This document shows positions 15,129-24,369 of a DNA stretch of 64,000 bases, piece after piece. The position numbers were made by a program, and so were the translations under genes. Position 1 is the first letter of the stretch. Every line of letters begins with the position of its first letter. Origin of the DNA: JAWLHU01 sp049324875 (lineage in GTDB: Bacteria; Bacillota; Sulfobacillia; Symbiobacteriales; Symbiobacteriaceae); contig JBMONC010000084.1 in the NCBI GenBank assembly GCA_049324875.1, forward strand, positions 62,001-126,000, written 5' to 3'. The notes below the pieces were generated by a model. That model was not told where the DNA came from, did not search any database, and saw nothing but the letters and a program-made list of their open reading frames with translations.

Positions 15129-16814
15129 TCACTGACCGGGCGGCAGGTAACGGGTGTCGCTGCCGGGCCATCGAACCACCATCACCCGCCCCGGGGCAGA
15201 CCAGCCGACGATCAGGCCGTCACCCAGGGGTTTGACTTCGCCCTGGACGGGATCGACGATGAAGAGCTGCTTCCAATCCGCCGGGCTGTAAAGCAGCCGC
15301 CTCCCCGCCGGCTCCCAGAAGCCGCGGGCCGTGCTGTCGCCCGGCAGGGGGGTGACCGCCCTGGTCTGCAGGTCGATCAGCAGGTGGCCGGCCAGCAGGA
15401 ACCGGCCGTCGGTCGACCAGGCGAGGTGGGTCCCATCCGACCGAACCGGCAGGTCAGGTACCAGCACGGTGCGCTGCCGGCTGGCCAGATTCACCACCAC
15501 CAGTTCGGCGCTCCGTGGGTTCCCTGCGTAGCTCAGCGCCGCCACCTGCGCACTGTCAGGCGACCAGGCAAGGTGCGTGGTCAGGTCGACCTGCCCCTCC
15601 CCGCGGAAGCGCCCGATCACCCCGGGGAAGGTCTGGGAGCGGCCCCCCCGGATGTCCAGCACCACCAGATCGGCATCGAACGACTCGGCGGTCTGCCCCT
15701 TGCTCCTCAGCCCCGCCACCAGCGCCCCGTTGGGGCTGATCACCCCGTGCTCAACGTCGGGCGGCAGGCGGGGCTGGGCTGCCTCCACCCGCCCCCGCTT
15801 CAGCTGCTTCTGCTCCAGGTCGAAGTAGACGTCCACCGTCTGCCAGTCCCATCGGGTGGTTCCGGGGGTCCAGGCGATCAGGTTGACCGCCTTCCTGGTG
15901 GACGCCACCTGAGCGGTGATGATATCGGGAGGCAGCGTCCCCCGCACCAGGTCGGCCGGATTGGCCAGATCCACCTCCACCAGGATGGGCGGGTCGCCCA
16001 GCCGCAGGGAGGGGATGCCGCCGGGGAGGGGCAGGCCGTCGGCGTCATGGGCGCCGCCCAGGAGGAAGTCAAGGCGGGGTGGCAGCTCGGCGATCTGCCA
16101 GGTCAGGGTCTTGTCGTCAGCCCACTCCATCAGCCCCCGAATGGGGACGGACTGGGCGGCGAGCAGCGCCTGCTCCACCTCCTCCCTGCGGACCGGCTTG
16201 GAGAAGTTCAGCCGCACGGCGGAGGGGCCCGGGGTGGTGTAGGCGTCCAGGACGGTGATCGGCCGCCAGCCATGGCCGAAGCGCTGATCGATGGTGACGG
16301 TGGCCGGGGCGGCCCGGCGGATCTTCAGAATGGCGGGGGAGAGCCCGGCAGCCTCCACCCGGACCGTCACCACCTGCTCCGGCTGCCCGGGCCCGATCTG
16401 GAGGGCCAGCCCGCCCTCGGCGAGCCAGTCGGGCTCGGCCAACAGCTGGGCCCCGTCCACCTTCAGCGCCTGCCGTGCCTGCTGCTCGGTCATCCCGGGG
16501 AGGAGCACGTCCAGGTCGAAGGGGGCGAGGTCGGTCACGGCGGTCTCGCCGGGGTTCAGCTCCCGCCTTGCGTCGGGGAGCTTGAAGCCCAGCAGTCCGG
16601 TGTACAGGTGAAAGCGCGCCGCAACCGCCTTCGCCTGGGGTGGTTTCGGCGGCTTCTCCGGGCTCGTTGTGGGCGGCTCCTCCCCGGTGCGGACCGGCGG
16701 CGGTTCGGCCTGGACGGGCGGCGCCACCACCGGCGACTCACGGGGCGGGCTGGAACAGGCGACCAGGAAGAGCCCCGGGAGGAGCAGCCAGCCGGCGGCT
16801 CGTCGCATACGCAT
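15129..16814 (-). CDS. Lipoprotein with C-terminal beta-propeller repeats
   Basis: A 561-residue secreted lipoprotein: signal peptide, lipobox LVAC with Cys20, then a Pro-rich linker to about residue 60. The middle (about 65-330) is beta-rich and unassigned. The C-terminal half contains TolB/PD40-type propeller repeats, seen as HLAWSPDSAQVAALSY, HLAWSTDGRFLLAG and VISPNGALVAGLRS. Probably a surface sensor or scaffold; no enzyme signature. ATG chosen with GTGAGGG six bases upstream. It follows disA in the same direction (26-base gap) and is likely in the radA-disA operon. Confidence 0.8.
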   Translation of the reverse strand: MRMRRAAGWLLLPGLFLVACSSPPRESPVVAPPVQAEPPPVRTGEEPPTTSPEKPPKPPQAKAVAARFHLYTGLLGFKLPDARRELNPGETAVTDLAPFDLDVLLPGMTEQQARQALKVDGAQLLAEPDWLAEGGLALQIGPGQPEQVVTVRVEAAGLSPAILKIRRAAPATVTIDQRFGHGWRPITVLDAYTTPGPSAVRLNFSKPVRREEVEQALLAAQSVPIRGLMEWADDKTLTWQIAELPPRLDFLLGGAHDADGLPLPGGIPSLRLGDPPILVEVDLANPADLVRGTLPPDIITAQVASTRKAVNLIAWTPGTTRWDWQTVDVYFDLEQKQLKRGRVEAAQPRLPPDVEHGVISPNGALVAGLRSKGQTAESFDADLVVLDIRGGRSQTFPGVIGRFRGEGQVDLTTHLAWSPDSAQVAALSYAGNPRSAELVVVNLASRQRTVLVPDLPVRSDGTHLAWSTDGRFLLAGHLLIDLQTRAVTPLPGDSTARGFWEPAGRRLLYSPADWKQLFIVDPVQGEVKPLGDGLIVGWSAPGRVMVVRWPGSDTRYLPPGQ

Positions 16815-16840
16815 AGAAGACCCTCACTTCATCGACGTCC

Positions 16841-17908
16841 CTAGATGTGCCGCTCCAGCATAATCTGTTCCCGCAGCCGGCGCAACCCCTCTTTGATGGC
16901 CCGCGCCCGGACCTCGCCGATGCCCTCTACCTCGTCCAGCTCCTCGATGCTGGCCCTCAGGATCTGCTGCAGGCTGCCGAAGTGGCTGACCAGGTTCTCG
17001 ATGACCGGCATCGGCAGGCGGGGAATCTTGCGCAGGATGCGGTACCCGCGGGGCGCCGCCGGGTTGTCCAGGGTGCCTGGCGCCGAGCCGAGACCCAGGA
17101 CCCGGGCGATGGTCAGCAGGTCCCGCAGGTCTTCATGGGGCCAGCCGGCCATCTGCTCCCGCACCTGGTCAGCGGTCCGGCCCTCGACAAACTGGGCGTA
17201 GTCCCGGATGATCAGCATCCCTTCCTCCGCCACGTTGGTGACCAGCTCCTCCAGCTGCATCGAGACCAGCCGGCCCTCGGTCCCCAACTCGAAGATATAG
17301 CGCTCGATCTCCGTCACGATCCGCAGGACCATCTCGGTCCGCTGCACCACCAGCACCACGTCCAGCACGGTGACCAGGTCCTCCAGCTCCAGGGCGGAGA
17401 GGTTGGTCACCGCCTGGTCGAGCACCGCCTTGTACTTCTCCAGCGTCTGGAGCGCCTGATTCGCCTTGGTGAGGATCACGGAGATGTCCCGCAGGACGTA
17501 GCGGGAGTTTCCCTTGTACAGGGAGATCAGGTTCCGGCGCTGCGAGATGGAGATGACCAACGTGCCGGTCTGCTTGGCGACCCGCTCCGCCGTCCGGTGG
17601 CGGGTCCCCGTCTCAAAGGTGGGGATGGAGGCATCGGGAACCAGCATGGCGTTGGCGTAGAGAATCCGCCGGGCGTCGGGGGTGAGGATGATCGCCCCGT
17701 CCATCTTGGCCAGTTCGTAGAGGCTGGCCGGGGCGAACTCGCAGTCCAGGCGAAACCCGCCGTCGACCAGCGCCATCACCTGGGGCGAATCGCCCACCAC
17801 AATCAGGGCGCCCGTGCGGGCGCGCAGGATCGACTCCAGCCCCTCCCGGAGCGGAGAACCCGGCGCCACCTGCTTCAACACCTTCCAGAACCCGTCGCGC
17901 TCCTCCAC
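16841..17908 (-). CDS. disA: DNA integrity scanning protein, diadenylate cyclase
   Basis: Makes c-di-AMP from two ATP while scanning DNA for branched structures. The 355-residue protein has the DAC domain with AKMDGAIILTPDARRI and the catalytic GTRHRTAERVAKQTG, a helical spine, and a C-terminal helix-hairpin-helix DNA-binding domain (LDEVEGIGEVRARAIKEGL). The GTG at 17908 has GGGAGGG eight bases upstream and gives the usual N-terminus; an in-frame GTG at 17938 would add ten residues without a good site. It follows radA, the conserved DisA inhibitor/partner. Confidence 0.93.
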   Translation of the reverse strand: MEERDGFWKVLKQVAPGSPLREGLESILRARTGALIVVGDSPQVMALVDGGFRLDCEFAPASLYELAKMDGAIILTPDARRILYANAMLVPDASIPTFETGTRHRTAERVAKQTGTLVISISQRRNLISLYKGNSRYVLRDISVILTKANQALQTLEKYKAVLDQAVTNLSALELEDLVTVLDVVLVVQRTEMVLRIVTEIERYIFELGTEGRLVSMQLEELVTNVAEEGMLIIRDYAQFVEGRTADQVREQMAGWPHEDLRDLLTIARVLGLGSAPGTLDNPAAPRGYRILRKIPRLPMPVIENLVSHFGSLQQILRASIEELDEVEGIGEVRARAIKEGLRRLREQIMLERHI

Positions 17909-18015
17909 CGTCCAGACCCTCCCGCTGCGCAGAACCACGCTGCCCCGCCGCTACGGGGTTTAGTTTCGTTCTCCATCCGGTTAAGAAAGTCCTGCAGCCG
18001 ACGATACCCGTCGCA

Positions 18016-19392
18016 TCAGCCGTTCAGCGCCGCCCCCAGCCCCTCCATCACCGTCTCAACCCCGACCAACTCCACGCTGGTCTTGATAGAGAGGGTACGC
18101 AGATTCGCCTGCGGCAAGACGATCCGGGTAAAGCCCATCTTCTCCGCCTCCCGAATCCGCTGCTCCACCCGGGAGACCGCCCGCACCTCGCCCGCCAGGC
18201 CGACCTCGCCGATCACCACCGTCCGCCGGTCGGGCGGCTGGTCCCGGAAGCTGGAGGCGAGGGCGACCGCGAGGCCCAAGTCGACAGCCGGCTCGGCAAT
18301 CCGGACGCCGCCGGCCACCTTCACATAGGCGTCATGGTTGCCCAGGAGCAGGCCGACCCGCTTCTCCAGCACGGCGATGATCAGCTGTACCCGGTTCAGA
18401 TCGATGCCGTCGGCGGTCCGGCGGGGCGAGACGAAAGTGGAGGCGCTCACCAGGGCCTGAACCTCCACCAGCAGCGGGCGGGTCCCCTCCAGGGAGGGGA
18501 CGACCACCGACCCGGAGACGTCCAGGGGCCGCTCGGAGAGGAAGAGCTGGGAGGCGTTGTCCACCTCCGCCAGGCCGGCGTCCCGCATCTCGAAGAGGCC
18601 GATCTCGTTGGTGGAGCCGAACCGGTTCTTGACCGCCCGCAGCACCCGGAAGCTGGCGTGCCGCTCCCCCTCGAAGTAGAGGACGGTGTCGACGATGTGC
18701 TCCAGCACCCGGGGACCGGCCAGCGATCCCTCCTTGGTCACATGGCCCACGATAAAGACGGCGATGGACTCCGATTTGGCCAGGCGGAGCAGCTGGGCCG
18801 CCCCCTCCCGGACCTGGGTGACCGACCCCGGCGCCGAGGGCAGGTCCGGCCGGAAGACGGTCTGAATCGAGTCGACGATCAGCATCGCCGGCTTGACCTG
18901 CATGGCGTGCTGCTCGATCGCCTCCAGGTTGGTCTCGGCCAGGACCAGCAGCCGGTCATGGAGCGTGCCCAGCCGGTCGGCCCGCAGTCGGATCTGCCGG
19001 GCGGACTCCTCGCCGGAGATGTAGAGCACCGTCCCGTGCGCCTGCGCCACCCGGGCCGCCAGCTGCAGGAGGATGGTGGACTTGCCGATGCCCGGGTCGC
19101 CGCCCACCAGCACAAAGGAGCCGGGCACGATGCCGCCGCCCAGGACCCGGTCCAGCTCACCGGATCCGGTGGGCAGGCGGAGGGCATCCTGAACCTCGAC
19201 GTTGGCGATGGAGACCGGCTTCTCGCCCGCGGAGAGGCCGGGGGAGATACCCGCCCGCCCCGCCGGCCCGGACCGGACCACCGGCTCCTCGACCATGCTG
19301 TTCCAGGCCCCGCACCCGGGGCACTTGCCCATCCACCGGGGCGACTCATGGCCGCACTCCTGGCAGAAGAAGAGGCTCTTTGCTTTCGCCAT
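18016..19392 (-). CDS. radA: DNA repair protein RadA
   Basis: RecA-like ATPase that helps branch migration and processing of recombination intermediates. The 458-residue protein has the N-terminal zinc finger (CQECGHESPRWMGKCPGC), Walker A GGDPGIGKST near 95, the RadA signature KNRFGSTNEIG and a C-terminal Lon-protease-like domain. Full family length. First gene of a radA-disA-lipoprotein run. Confidence 0.96.
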   Translation of the reverse strand: MAKAKSLFFCQECGHESPRWMGKCPGCGAWNSMVEEPVVRSGPAGRAGISPGLSAGEKPVSIANVEVQDALRLPTGSGELDRVLGGGIVPGSFVLVGGDPGIGKSTILLQLAARVAQAHGTVLYISGEESARQIRLRADRLGTLHDRLLVLAETNLEAIEQHAMQVKPAMLIVDSIQTVFRPDLPSAPGSVTQVREGAAQLLRLAKSESIAVFIVGHVTKEGSLAGPRVLEHIVDTVLYFEGERHASFRVLRAVKNRFGSTNEIGLFEMRDAGLAEVDNASQLFLSERPLDVSGSVVVPSLEGTRPLLVEVQALVSASTFVSPRRTADGIDLNRVQLIIAVLEKRVGLLLGNHDAYVKVAGGVRIAEPAVDLGLAVALASSFRDQPPDRRTVVIGEVGLAGEVRAVSRVEQRIREAEKMGFTRIVLPQANLRTLSIKTSVELVGVETVMEGLGAALNG

Positions 19393-19550
19393 CGGGGTCG
19401 ACCTCGTCTCACAATAGGGTTTCCCCTACCGATTCGCTACCGGAGGGGGGAGTCCTGCGGGGCGGGGTTGACAGACCCACAAGAAGGCCCGGAGCGGGGG
19501 GATGTCAAATAGTAGAGCTGGCCCCATCACGCTGGAGGGAGGCCCCGCAC

Positions 19551-19838
19551 ATGTCTCTGACCCGGAACCCGATGGCGCTCGGCGCCCTGATGCTCAACCT
19601 GCTGCCCTTCCTGACCGGCCTCGCCATGCTCGGGCTGAAGTGGGGGATCGGGCCGAGGGCGCTCCTCTTCTGGGCCTCGCAGCTCGGCGGCTTCTTCCTC
19701 TTCGGGAGCATGGTGGTGGGTTCGGCCCTAACGATGATCGCCGCCATGCGGGCCGAGGGCCGGGACTGGCTGGTGACGGCCGCTGCCCTGCTCTGGATCC
19801 TGGCCGCCGTCGAGATCGTGCTCTTCTTCGCCGCATAG
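19551..19838 (+). CDS. Small integral membrane protein
   Basis: A 95-residue protein with three predicted membrane helices (about 8-28, 38-65, 74-94) and a short basic N-terminus. No family recognised. The start ATG has GGAGGGAGG with good spacing. It is a single gene divergent from radA and convergent with the aro gene; no convincing promoter was found. Confidence 0.65.
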   Translation: MSLTRNPMALGALMLNLLPFLTGLAMLGLKWGIGPRALLFWASQLGGFFLFGSMVVGSALTMIAAMRAEGRDWLVTAAALLWILAAVEIVLFFAA

Positions 19839-19876
19839 AAGTGGGTGTCCGCCCGAGAGCGGACACCCACCTGCGC

Positions 19877-20935
19877 TTATCCGGCGACCTGCGCCCGCCG
19901 CGAGCAGTCGAGAATGGCGGACCAGATGGCCTGGAGGTCGGTCCCGGCCAGCGCCGGGGCGCCCCGCTGCACCAGCCGCTCCAGCAGCGCCCGCTCCCGC
20001 TCGGGCTGGGCCACCGGCAGCCCCTGACTCGCCTTCAGCGCACCGATCTGCCGGACGGTCTCGATCCGGCGGACCAGCAGGGCCAGGATCTGGTCGTCCA
20101 GGGCATCGATCGACGCCCGGCACTCCTCCACCGTGCCCAGGGCGGAGGCGGGGAGGAGGCCCAGCCCCCCCATCAGCCCCCGGAAGGCGTCGAAGGTCAG
20201 CTGTTGGGCGGCGTCGGAGAGCGCCCGGTCGGGGTCGGGGTGGACCTCGATCATCAGCCCGTCGACCCCGGCTGCCAGAGCGGCCTGGCTCAGGGCGGGG
20301 ATCAGGTCCCGCCGCCCGGCGGCGTGGCTCGGGTCGACGATCACCGGGAAGCCGGAGAGCTGTTTGGCCGCCACGGCACCACTCAGGTCCAGCGTGTTCC
20401 GGGTGTGGGTCTCGAAGGTGCGGATGCCCCGCTCGCAGAGGATCACCTGGTCGTTCCCGGAGGCGGTGATATACTCCGCGGCGCTCAGCCACTCGCTGAT
20501 AGTGGCGGCCAGCCCGCGCTTCAGCATCACCGGTTTGCCGGCCCTGCCGACCTGCTTCAGCAGGGCGAAGTTCTGCATGTTGCGGGAACCGATCTGCAGG
20601 ATGTCGGCATACTCGGCCACCAGGTCGATCTCGGCGGTGTCCATCACCTCGGTCACCACCGGGAGGCCGGTCTGCCGGCGGGCCAGGGCCAGCAGCTTCA
20701 GCCCCTCCTCCCCGAGGCCCTGAAAGCCCTTAGGCGAGGTGCGGGGCTTGAAGGCCCCGCCCCGCAGGGCGGTGGCGCCCGCCGCCTTCACGGCCCGGGC
20801 CGTCGACAGGATCTGCTCCTCGCTCTCCACGCTGCAGGGGCCGGCAATGACCACCGGCCGGCCGGAGCCAAGACCGAGACCGGCAAATCGGACAGACACC
20901 TCTCGCATCGACATAGCGCTCCGGATCTCAGCCAT
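19877..20935 (-). CDS. 3-deoxy-7-phosphoheptulonate synthase fused to chorismate mutase
   Basis: First step of the shikimate pathway plus a chorismate mutase. Of 352 residues, about 20-265 form a type I-beta DAHP synthase (VIAGPCSVESEEQ, LRGGAFKPRTSPKGFQG, VMLKRGLAATISEW, IVDPSHAAGRRDL). Residues about 270-352 are an AroQ-type mutase (SIDALDDQILALLVRRIETV). This domain order is the reverse of the Bacillus AroA fusion. The mutase may act mostly as a regulatory domain. The ATG at 20935 follows GGAGGCGAGGAGC; longer frames run into the T-box leader. Confidence 0.93.
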   Translation of the reverse strand: MAEIRSAMSMREVSVRFAGLGLGSGRPVVIAGPCSVESEEQILSTARAVKAAGATALRGGAFKPRTSPKGFQGLGEEGLKLLALARRQTGLPVVTEVMDTAEIDLVAEYADILQIGSRNMQNFALLKQVGRAGKPVMLKRGLAATISEWLSAAEYITASGNDQVILCERGIRTFETHTRNTLDLSGAVAAKQLSGFPVIVDPSHAAGRRDLIPALSQAALAAGVDGLMIEVHPDPDRALSDAAQQLTFDAFRGLMGGLGLLPASALGTVEECRASIDALDDQILALLVRRIETVRQIGALKASQGLPVAQPERERALLERLVQRGAPALAGTDLQAIWSAILDCSRRAQVAG

Positions 20936-20960
20936 GCTCCTCGCCTCCTTCAAACGAAAT

Positions 20961-21250
20961 AAAAAACACTCCCGCCCCGGCAAGGGACGAGAGTGCGACT
21001 CCCGTGGTACCACCCTTCTGAGCCGCCCGGAGGGCGACCCGCTCATGGCAGGTGCGGAAGAAGCGAGGCTTCTTCGACACCGCTCCCCGGTAACGGCGGG
21101 AGGGCCGGCGCCGCCTACATACCCCGGTCGGGGCGTTCAGCGGGCAGCTCCAGAGCGAACTTCGGTGAGGAGCTCCATAGCAGCGCTTGCAGTCGGCGGC
21201 GCCGCCTCCCTGGATGGACCTCGGACACGTACTTTGCTCTTTCATCGCTG
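20961..21250 (-). promoter_or_regulatory. T-box leader of the DAHP synthase gene
   Basis: The minus strand carries AAGGGTGGTACCACGGG (T-box, near 21002-21018) followed by a terminator hairpin (CACTCTCGTCCC with GGGGCGGGAGTG) and TTTTTTATTT. The T-box variable base U fits an A73 tRNA. An AGTA motif occurs in the 5' arm and a candidate specifier TTC (Phe) in GAAGTTCGC. The riboswitch class is firm; the amino acid is a tentative reading. Confidence 0.85.
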
Positions 21251-21266
21251 TTGGGTATTGACGATC

Positions 21267-21295
21267 ATTTTACCCACCGCAGCCTTTTCCGTCAA
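21267..21295 (-). promoter_or_regulatory. Promoter of the aro T-box transcript
   Basis: Minus strand: TTGACG, 17-base spacer, TAAAAT, just upstream of the T-box leader. Confidence 0.75.
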
Positions 21296-21368
21296 CCCGT
21301 TTTTTCCGAAACTGGCTGGAGCCGCAGGCAAAACGGGCGGGCAGGCCCTTTCATCCCCCAGATGAACC

Positions 21369-21398
21369 TTGTACAATATTAACTAGACTTTGTATACA
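21369..21398 (+). promoter_or_regulatory. Candidate promoter of the LuxR-family regulator gene
   Basis: TTGTAC, 18-base spacer, TATACA (preceded by TG). It implies transcription starts after the ATG at 21398, which favours the GTG start at 21425. Confidence 0.5.
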
Positions 21399-21424
21399 TG
21401 ATTTTCAGCAGGAGTGAGCCGACT

Positions 21425-24253
21425 GTGCCGATCACCTTTCCCCTGGTAGGGCGGGAGCATGAGATGGCGCTGCTGCGCACCCACCTCGCGGCAGCCGAAG
21501 CAGGTACCGGTGGTCTGGTCCTGATCGGCGGTGAGGCCGGTGCGGGCAAGTCCGCCCTGGCCGCCCACCTCCTCTCCGAGGCCAGATCCGCTCGGGTCGC
21601 CGCCGGGCGCTGCCCGGGACCCGGTGAGACACCGCCCTTCGGCCCGGTGCTGGAGATCCTGACCGCCCTGGGGACGCCTGAGGGAAACCCCGAGACCCTC
21701 CTGGAGGCGGGGCGGGAGCAGACCGCCCGTCAGTTGGCCGCGGCCCTTCTGGCCCACCTCCGGCAACTCGGCACCCCGGCTCTGCTCCTGGTGGAGGATA
21801 TCCACTGGAGCGATCTGGCGACGCTGGACGTGCTCCGCCACCTGACGCCCCTGCTGCCACAGAGCCGCGTCCTGCTGCTGGCCACCTACCGGAGCGACGA
21901 ACTGAACCGGGAGCATCCCCTCTGGTCGCTCCTCCCCGGGCTCCAGCGCAGCGGTGCCGACCGCCTCCTGCTGGAGCGGCTGGACTATGAGAGCGTGGTC
22001 GAGCTGGTGCAGGCGGTCCTGCCCGAGGGGGGCGAACAGCGGGATCTGGCCCAACGGCTTTACCAGCGAACGGGCGGCCATCCGCTCTTCGTCTGCGAGC
22101 TGCTGGCGGCGGCGCAGCGGTCAGGGGCGGCCCAGGGGCTGGAGCAGCTTCCGGAGACGGTGCTCCAGGCGATCGACCTGAAACTGAAGCGGCTCTCCCC
22201 CGAGTGCCAGGGCCTCCTTGCCGTCGCCGCCCTGATCGGCGAGCGGTTCGAGTACAACCTGCTGGCAGCCGTGGCCGGTCAGCCGGAAGACCGCCTGGCC
22301 GATGCCCTGGAAGAGTCGCTCTCCCTCCGCCTGGTGCGCTCCGAGGGGGCGCAGGGCGAGGTCTTCGCCTTCGAGCACGCCCTGGTGCGGGAGGCGCTGC
22401 TCAGCCGGATGATCGCCCCGAGGCGGCGCCGGTGGCACGTGGCCATTGCGGAGGCGCTGATCCGCACCCCCCAGCCCGACCCGGACGCTGTGGCCTTCCA
22501 CCTGAGCCGCGGCGACGACCCGCGGGCGGTGGAGTGGCTGCTGGCCGCGGGCGACCGGGCGCTCAAGCTGGGCGCCCTGGCCCAGGCCCGCCAGCTCTAC
22601 GAGCGAGCGCTGCAGCTGCTCCAGGGGCCCGACCGGCGCCGGGGGGAACTGCTCCTCAAGCTGGGATGCAGCGTCCCCCATCACGACAAGGAACTCGCCA
22701 TGCAGTTCTGGGCGGAGGCGATGGAGTCAGCCCGGGAGGCCGGGGACCAACCGGTGTTGGTCTGGACCCAGCACATGCTTCAGCGGGAGCGGTTCAAGCA
22801 GTACAATGCTGACTCAATCGACGAGATGGCCACCCTCCAGGCGCAGCAGGAGGCGCTCCTGGAGGATGCCCGCTACTTGAAGCTGGAGAGCGACCTCTTC
22901 GGGCAGGCCTGCGGCTATGCCCGCATTGCCGGTGAGCGAGCCCGGGCGCTGGGCATGGTGGGCCGCACCCAGGAGGCCCATGCCGTGATTGCCGCCGTCC
23001 AGGCCACCGTGCGGCCCGGTCCCAACCTGGCGGATCTGGTCTACGCCCAGGTGCCCTCGGCGCTCTGGAACGGCGACATCGAAAAAATGGTCGAGGTCTT
23101 CCGCCAGGTGCAGGAGTACCGCATCCAGCTGCGGCAGTACCGGCTGGCCGCCTCCATGGCCTTCAACCGGCTCTACGGCCTGCTCTACTACCGGACAGAC
23201 CAGGTCGGGGTCATCGACGCCACCGCCAGGGAGTTGGACGAACTCGAGCGAATGGCGATGGAGCGGTCCGGCGATGGAACCACCCCCGGTGGCTACTCCC
23301 CGCTGGGGATCTACCAGTTCATCCGAGGGGACTGGGCAGCCGCCCGGCGCAACCTGCTGGAATACTACCGGCGCTTCCCCGACGAAGACCGGATCCTGCG
23401 CCGCATTCCCGCCGCCGAAATGGCGCTGGCCGTAGGGGATCTGGAGCTCTCCCGCTCCCTCCTCTCCCTCTTCCGCCCGCACAGCCCGGGTGAGGGGCCG
23501 GGTCCGCACATCATCGTCAATGACCTGGAATTGCACGTCGCCTGGGCGGACTGGTACATGGCCCAGGGCGACCGCAAGATGGCAAGGGCCTGGGTCGAAT
23601 CGGCCGATCGGTGGGCCACGCACCTGGGCGCCACGCTCTGGCGGGGTCCGATCGAGCGGGCTCGGGCCAAGCTCCTGTTCCTGGAGGGCGACGGCGAGGG
23701 AGCGTACGCAACCATCCAGGCGGCGCTGCAGAATCGGCGGCTCGGGGAGCCGGTCTACTGGCAGATCGGCGGCCTTCGCCTGGCCGGTGAGATCGCGGCC
23801 GCTCTGGGGCAGTGGCAGGAGGCGGAGACCAACCTCCGTCAATCGCTGGAGCTGGCTCAGCGCTGCCGGGTGCCCTACGAGGCGGCCCTGACCCAACTGG
23901 CCTTGGGCAGCCTGCTGCCAGGTCTGCCGGATACCCGGGAGCTGCTGACAGCCGCCCGGGAGAGCCTCGCCCATCTGGGTGCTGCTCCTGCCCTCAGGGA
24001 GGCCGAGGCCGCCCTGGAGCGGCTGCACGGGGGCGGTGCGACCCCTGCGCAGTCCAGCGACGGCCTGACCGACCGGGAGCGGGAGATCGTCTGCCTGGTT
24101 GCCCAGGGCTGCACCGACAAGGAGATTGCCGCCCAGCTCTTCATCTCGCGCCGAACGGTGGACAGGCACCTGCGCAACATCTTCCTCAAGCTGGATATCA
24201 CCAGCCGGACCGCCCTTGGCGCATATGCTGTACGCAAGGGGCTCCTCAGCTAA
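21425..24253 (+). CDS. Large ATP-binding LuxR-family (LAL/MalT-like) transcription regulator
   Basis: A 942-residue signal-transduction ATPase: N-terminal NTPase domain with Walker A GGEAGAGKSAL (near 30-42) and Walker B LLLVEDIHW, a long helical TPR-like middle region, and a C-terminal LuxR helix-turn-helix (LTDREREIVCLVAQGCTDKEIAAQLFISRRTVDRHL). Such proteins sense a ligand and then activate transcription. The target is unknown; the + strand genes immediately downstream (after a terminator) are candidates. GTG 21425 has AGGAGTGA seven bases upstream; the in-frame ATG at 21398 overlaps the putative -10. Confidence 0.88.
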   Translation: MPITFPLVGREHEMALLRTHLAAAEAGTGGLVLIGGEAGAGKSALAAHLLSEARSARVAAGRCPGPGETPPFGPVLEILTALGTPEGNPETLLEAGREQTARQLAAALLAHLRQLGTPALLLVEDIHWSDLATLDVLRHLTPLLPQSRVLLLATYRSDELNREHPLWSLLPGLQRSGADRLLLERLDYESVVELVQAVLPEGGEQRDLAQRLYQRTGGHPLFVCELLAAAQRSGAAQGLEQLPETVLQAIDLKLKRLSPECQGLLAVAALIGERFEYNLLAAVAGQPEDRLADALEESLSLRLVRSEGAQGEVFAFEHALVREALLSRMIAPRRRRWHVAIAEALIRTPQPDPDAVAFHLSRGDDPRAVEWLLAAGDRALKLGALAQARQLYERALQLLQGPDRRRGELLLKLGCSVPHHDKELAMQFWAEAMESAREAGDQPVLVWTQHMLQRERFKQYNADSIDEMATLQAQQEALLEDARYLKLESDLFGQACGYARIAGERARALGMVGRTQEAHAVIAAVQATVRPGPNLADLVYAQVPSALWNGDIEKMVEVFRQVQEYRIQLRQYRLAASMAFNRLYGLLYYRTDQVGVIDATARELDELERMAMERSGDGTTPGGYSPLGIYQFIRGDWAAARRNLLEYYRRFPDEDRILRRIPAAEMALAVGDLELSRSLLSLFRPHSPGEGPGPHIIVNDLELHVAWADWYMAQGDRKMARAWVESADRWATHLGATLWRGPIERARAKLLFLEGDGEGAYATIQAALQNRRLGEPVYWQIGGLRLAGEIAAALGQWQEAETNLRQSLELAQRCRVPYEAALTQLALGSLLPGLPDTRELLTAARESLAHLGAAPALREAEAALERLHGGGATPAQSSDGLTDREREIVCLVAQGCTDKEIAAQLFISRRTVDRHLRNIFLKLDITSRTALGAYAVRKGLLS

Positions 24254-24294
24254 TGGGGAATCTGCGTCACCCATGACAACCGCACACCGATCAG

Positions 24295-24329
24295 AAAGGG
24301 GAGGCTTCCCGATGTGGGGCCTCCCCTTT
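24295..24329 (+). terminator. Terminator of the LuxR-family regulator gene
   Basis: AAAGGGGAGGC and GCCTCCCCTTT form a perfect 11-bp stem, followed by CGCTGTT. The U-tract is short. Confidence 0.65.
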
Positions 24330-24369
24330 CGCTGTTACCATGAGCACCAGAGAGGAGGTGATCCCCCAG

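Noticed and set aside
21001..21382. ORFs between the DAHP synthase and LuxR-family genes
   Set aside because: They overlap the T-box leader and promoter and have no ribosome site.
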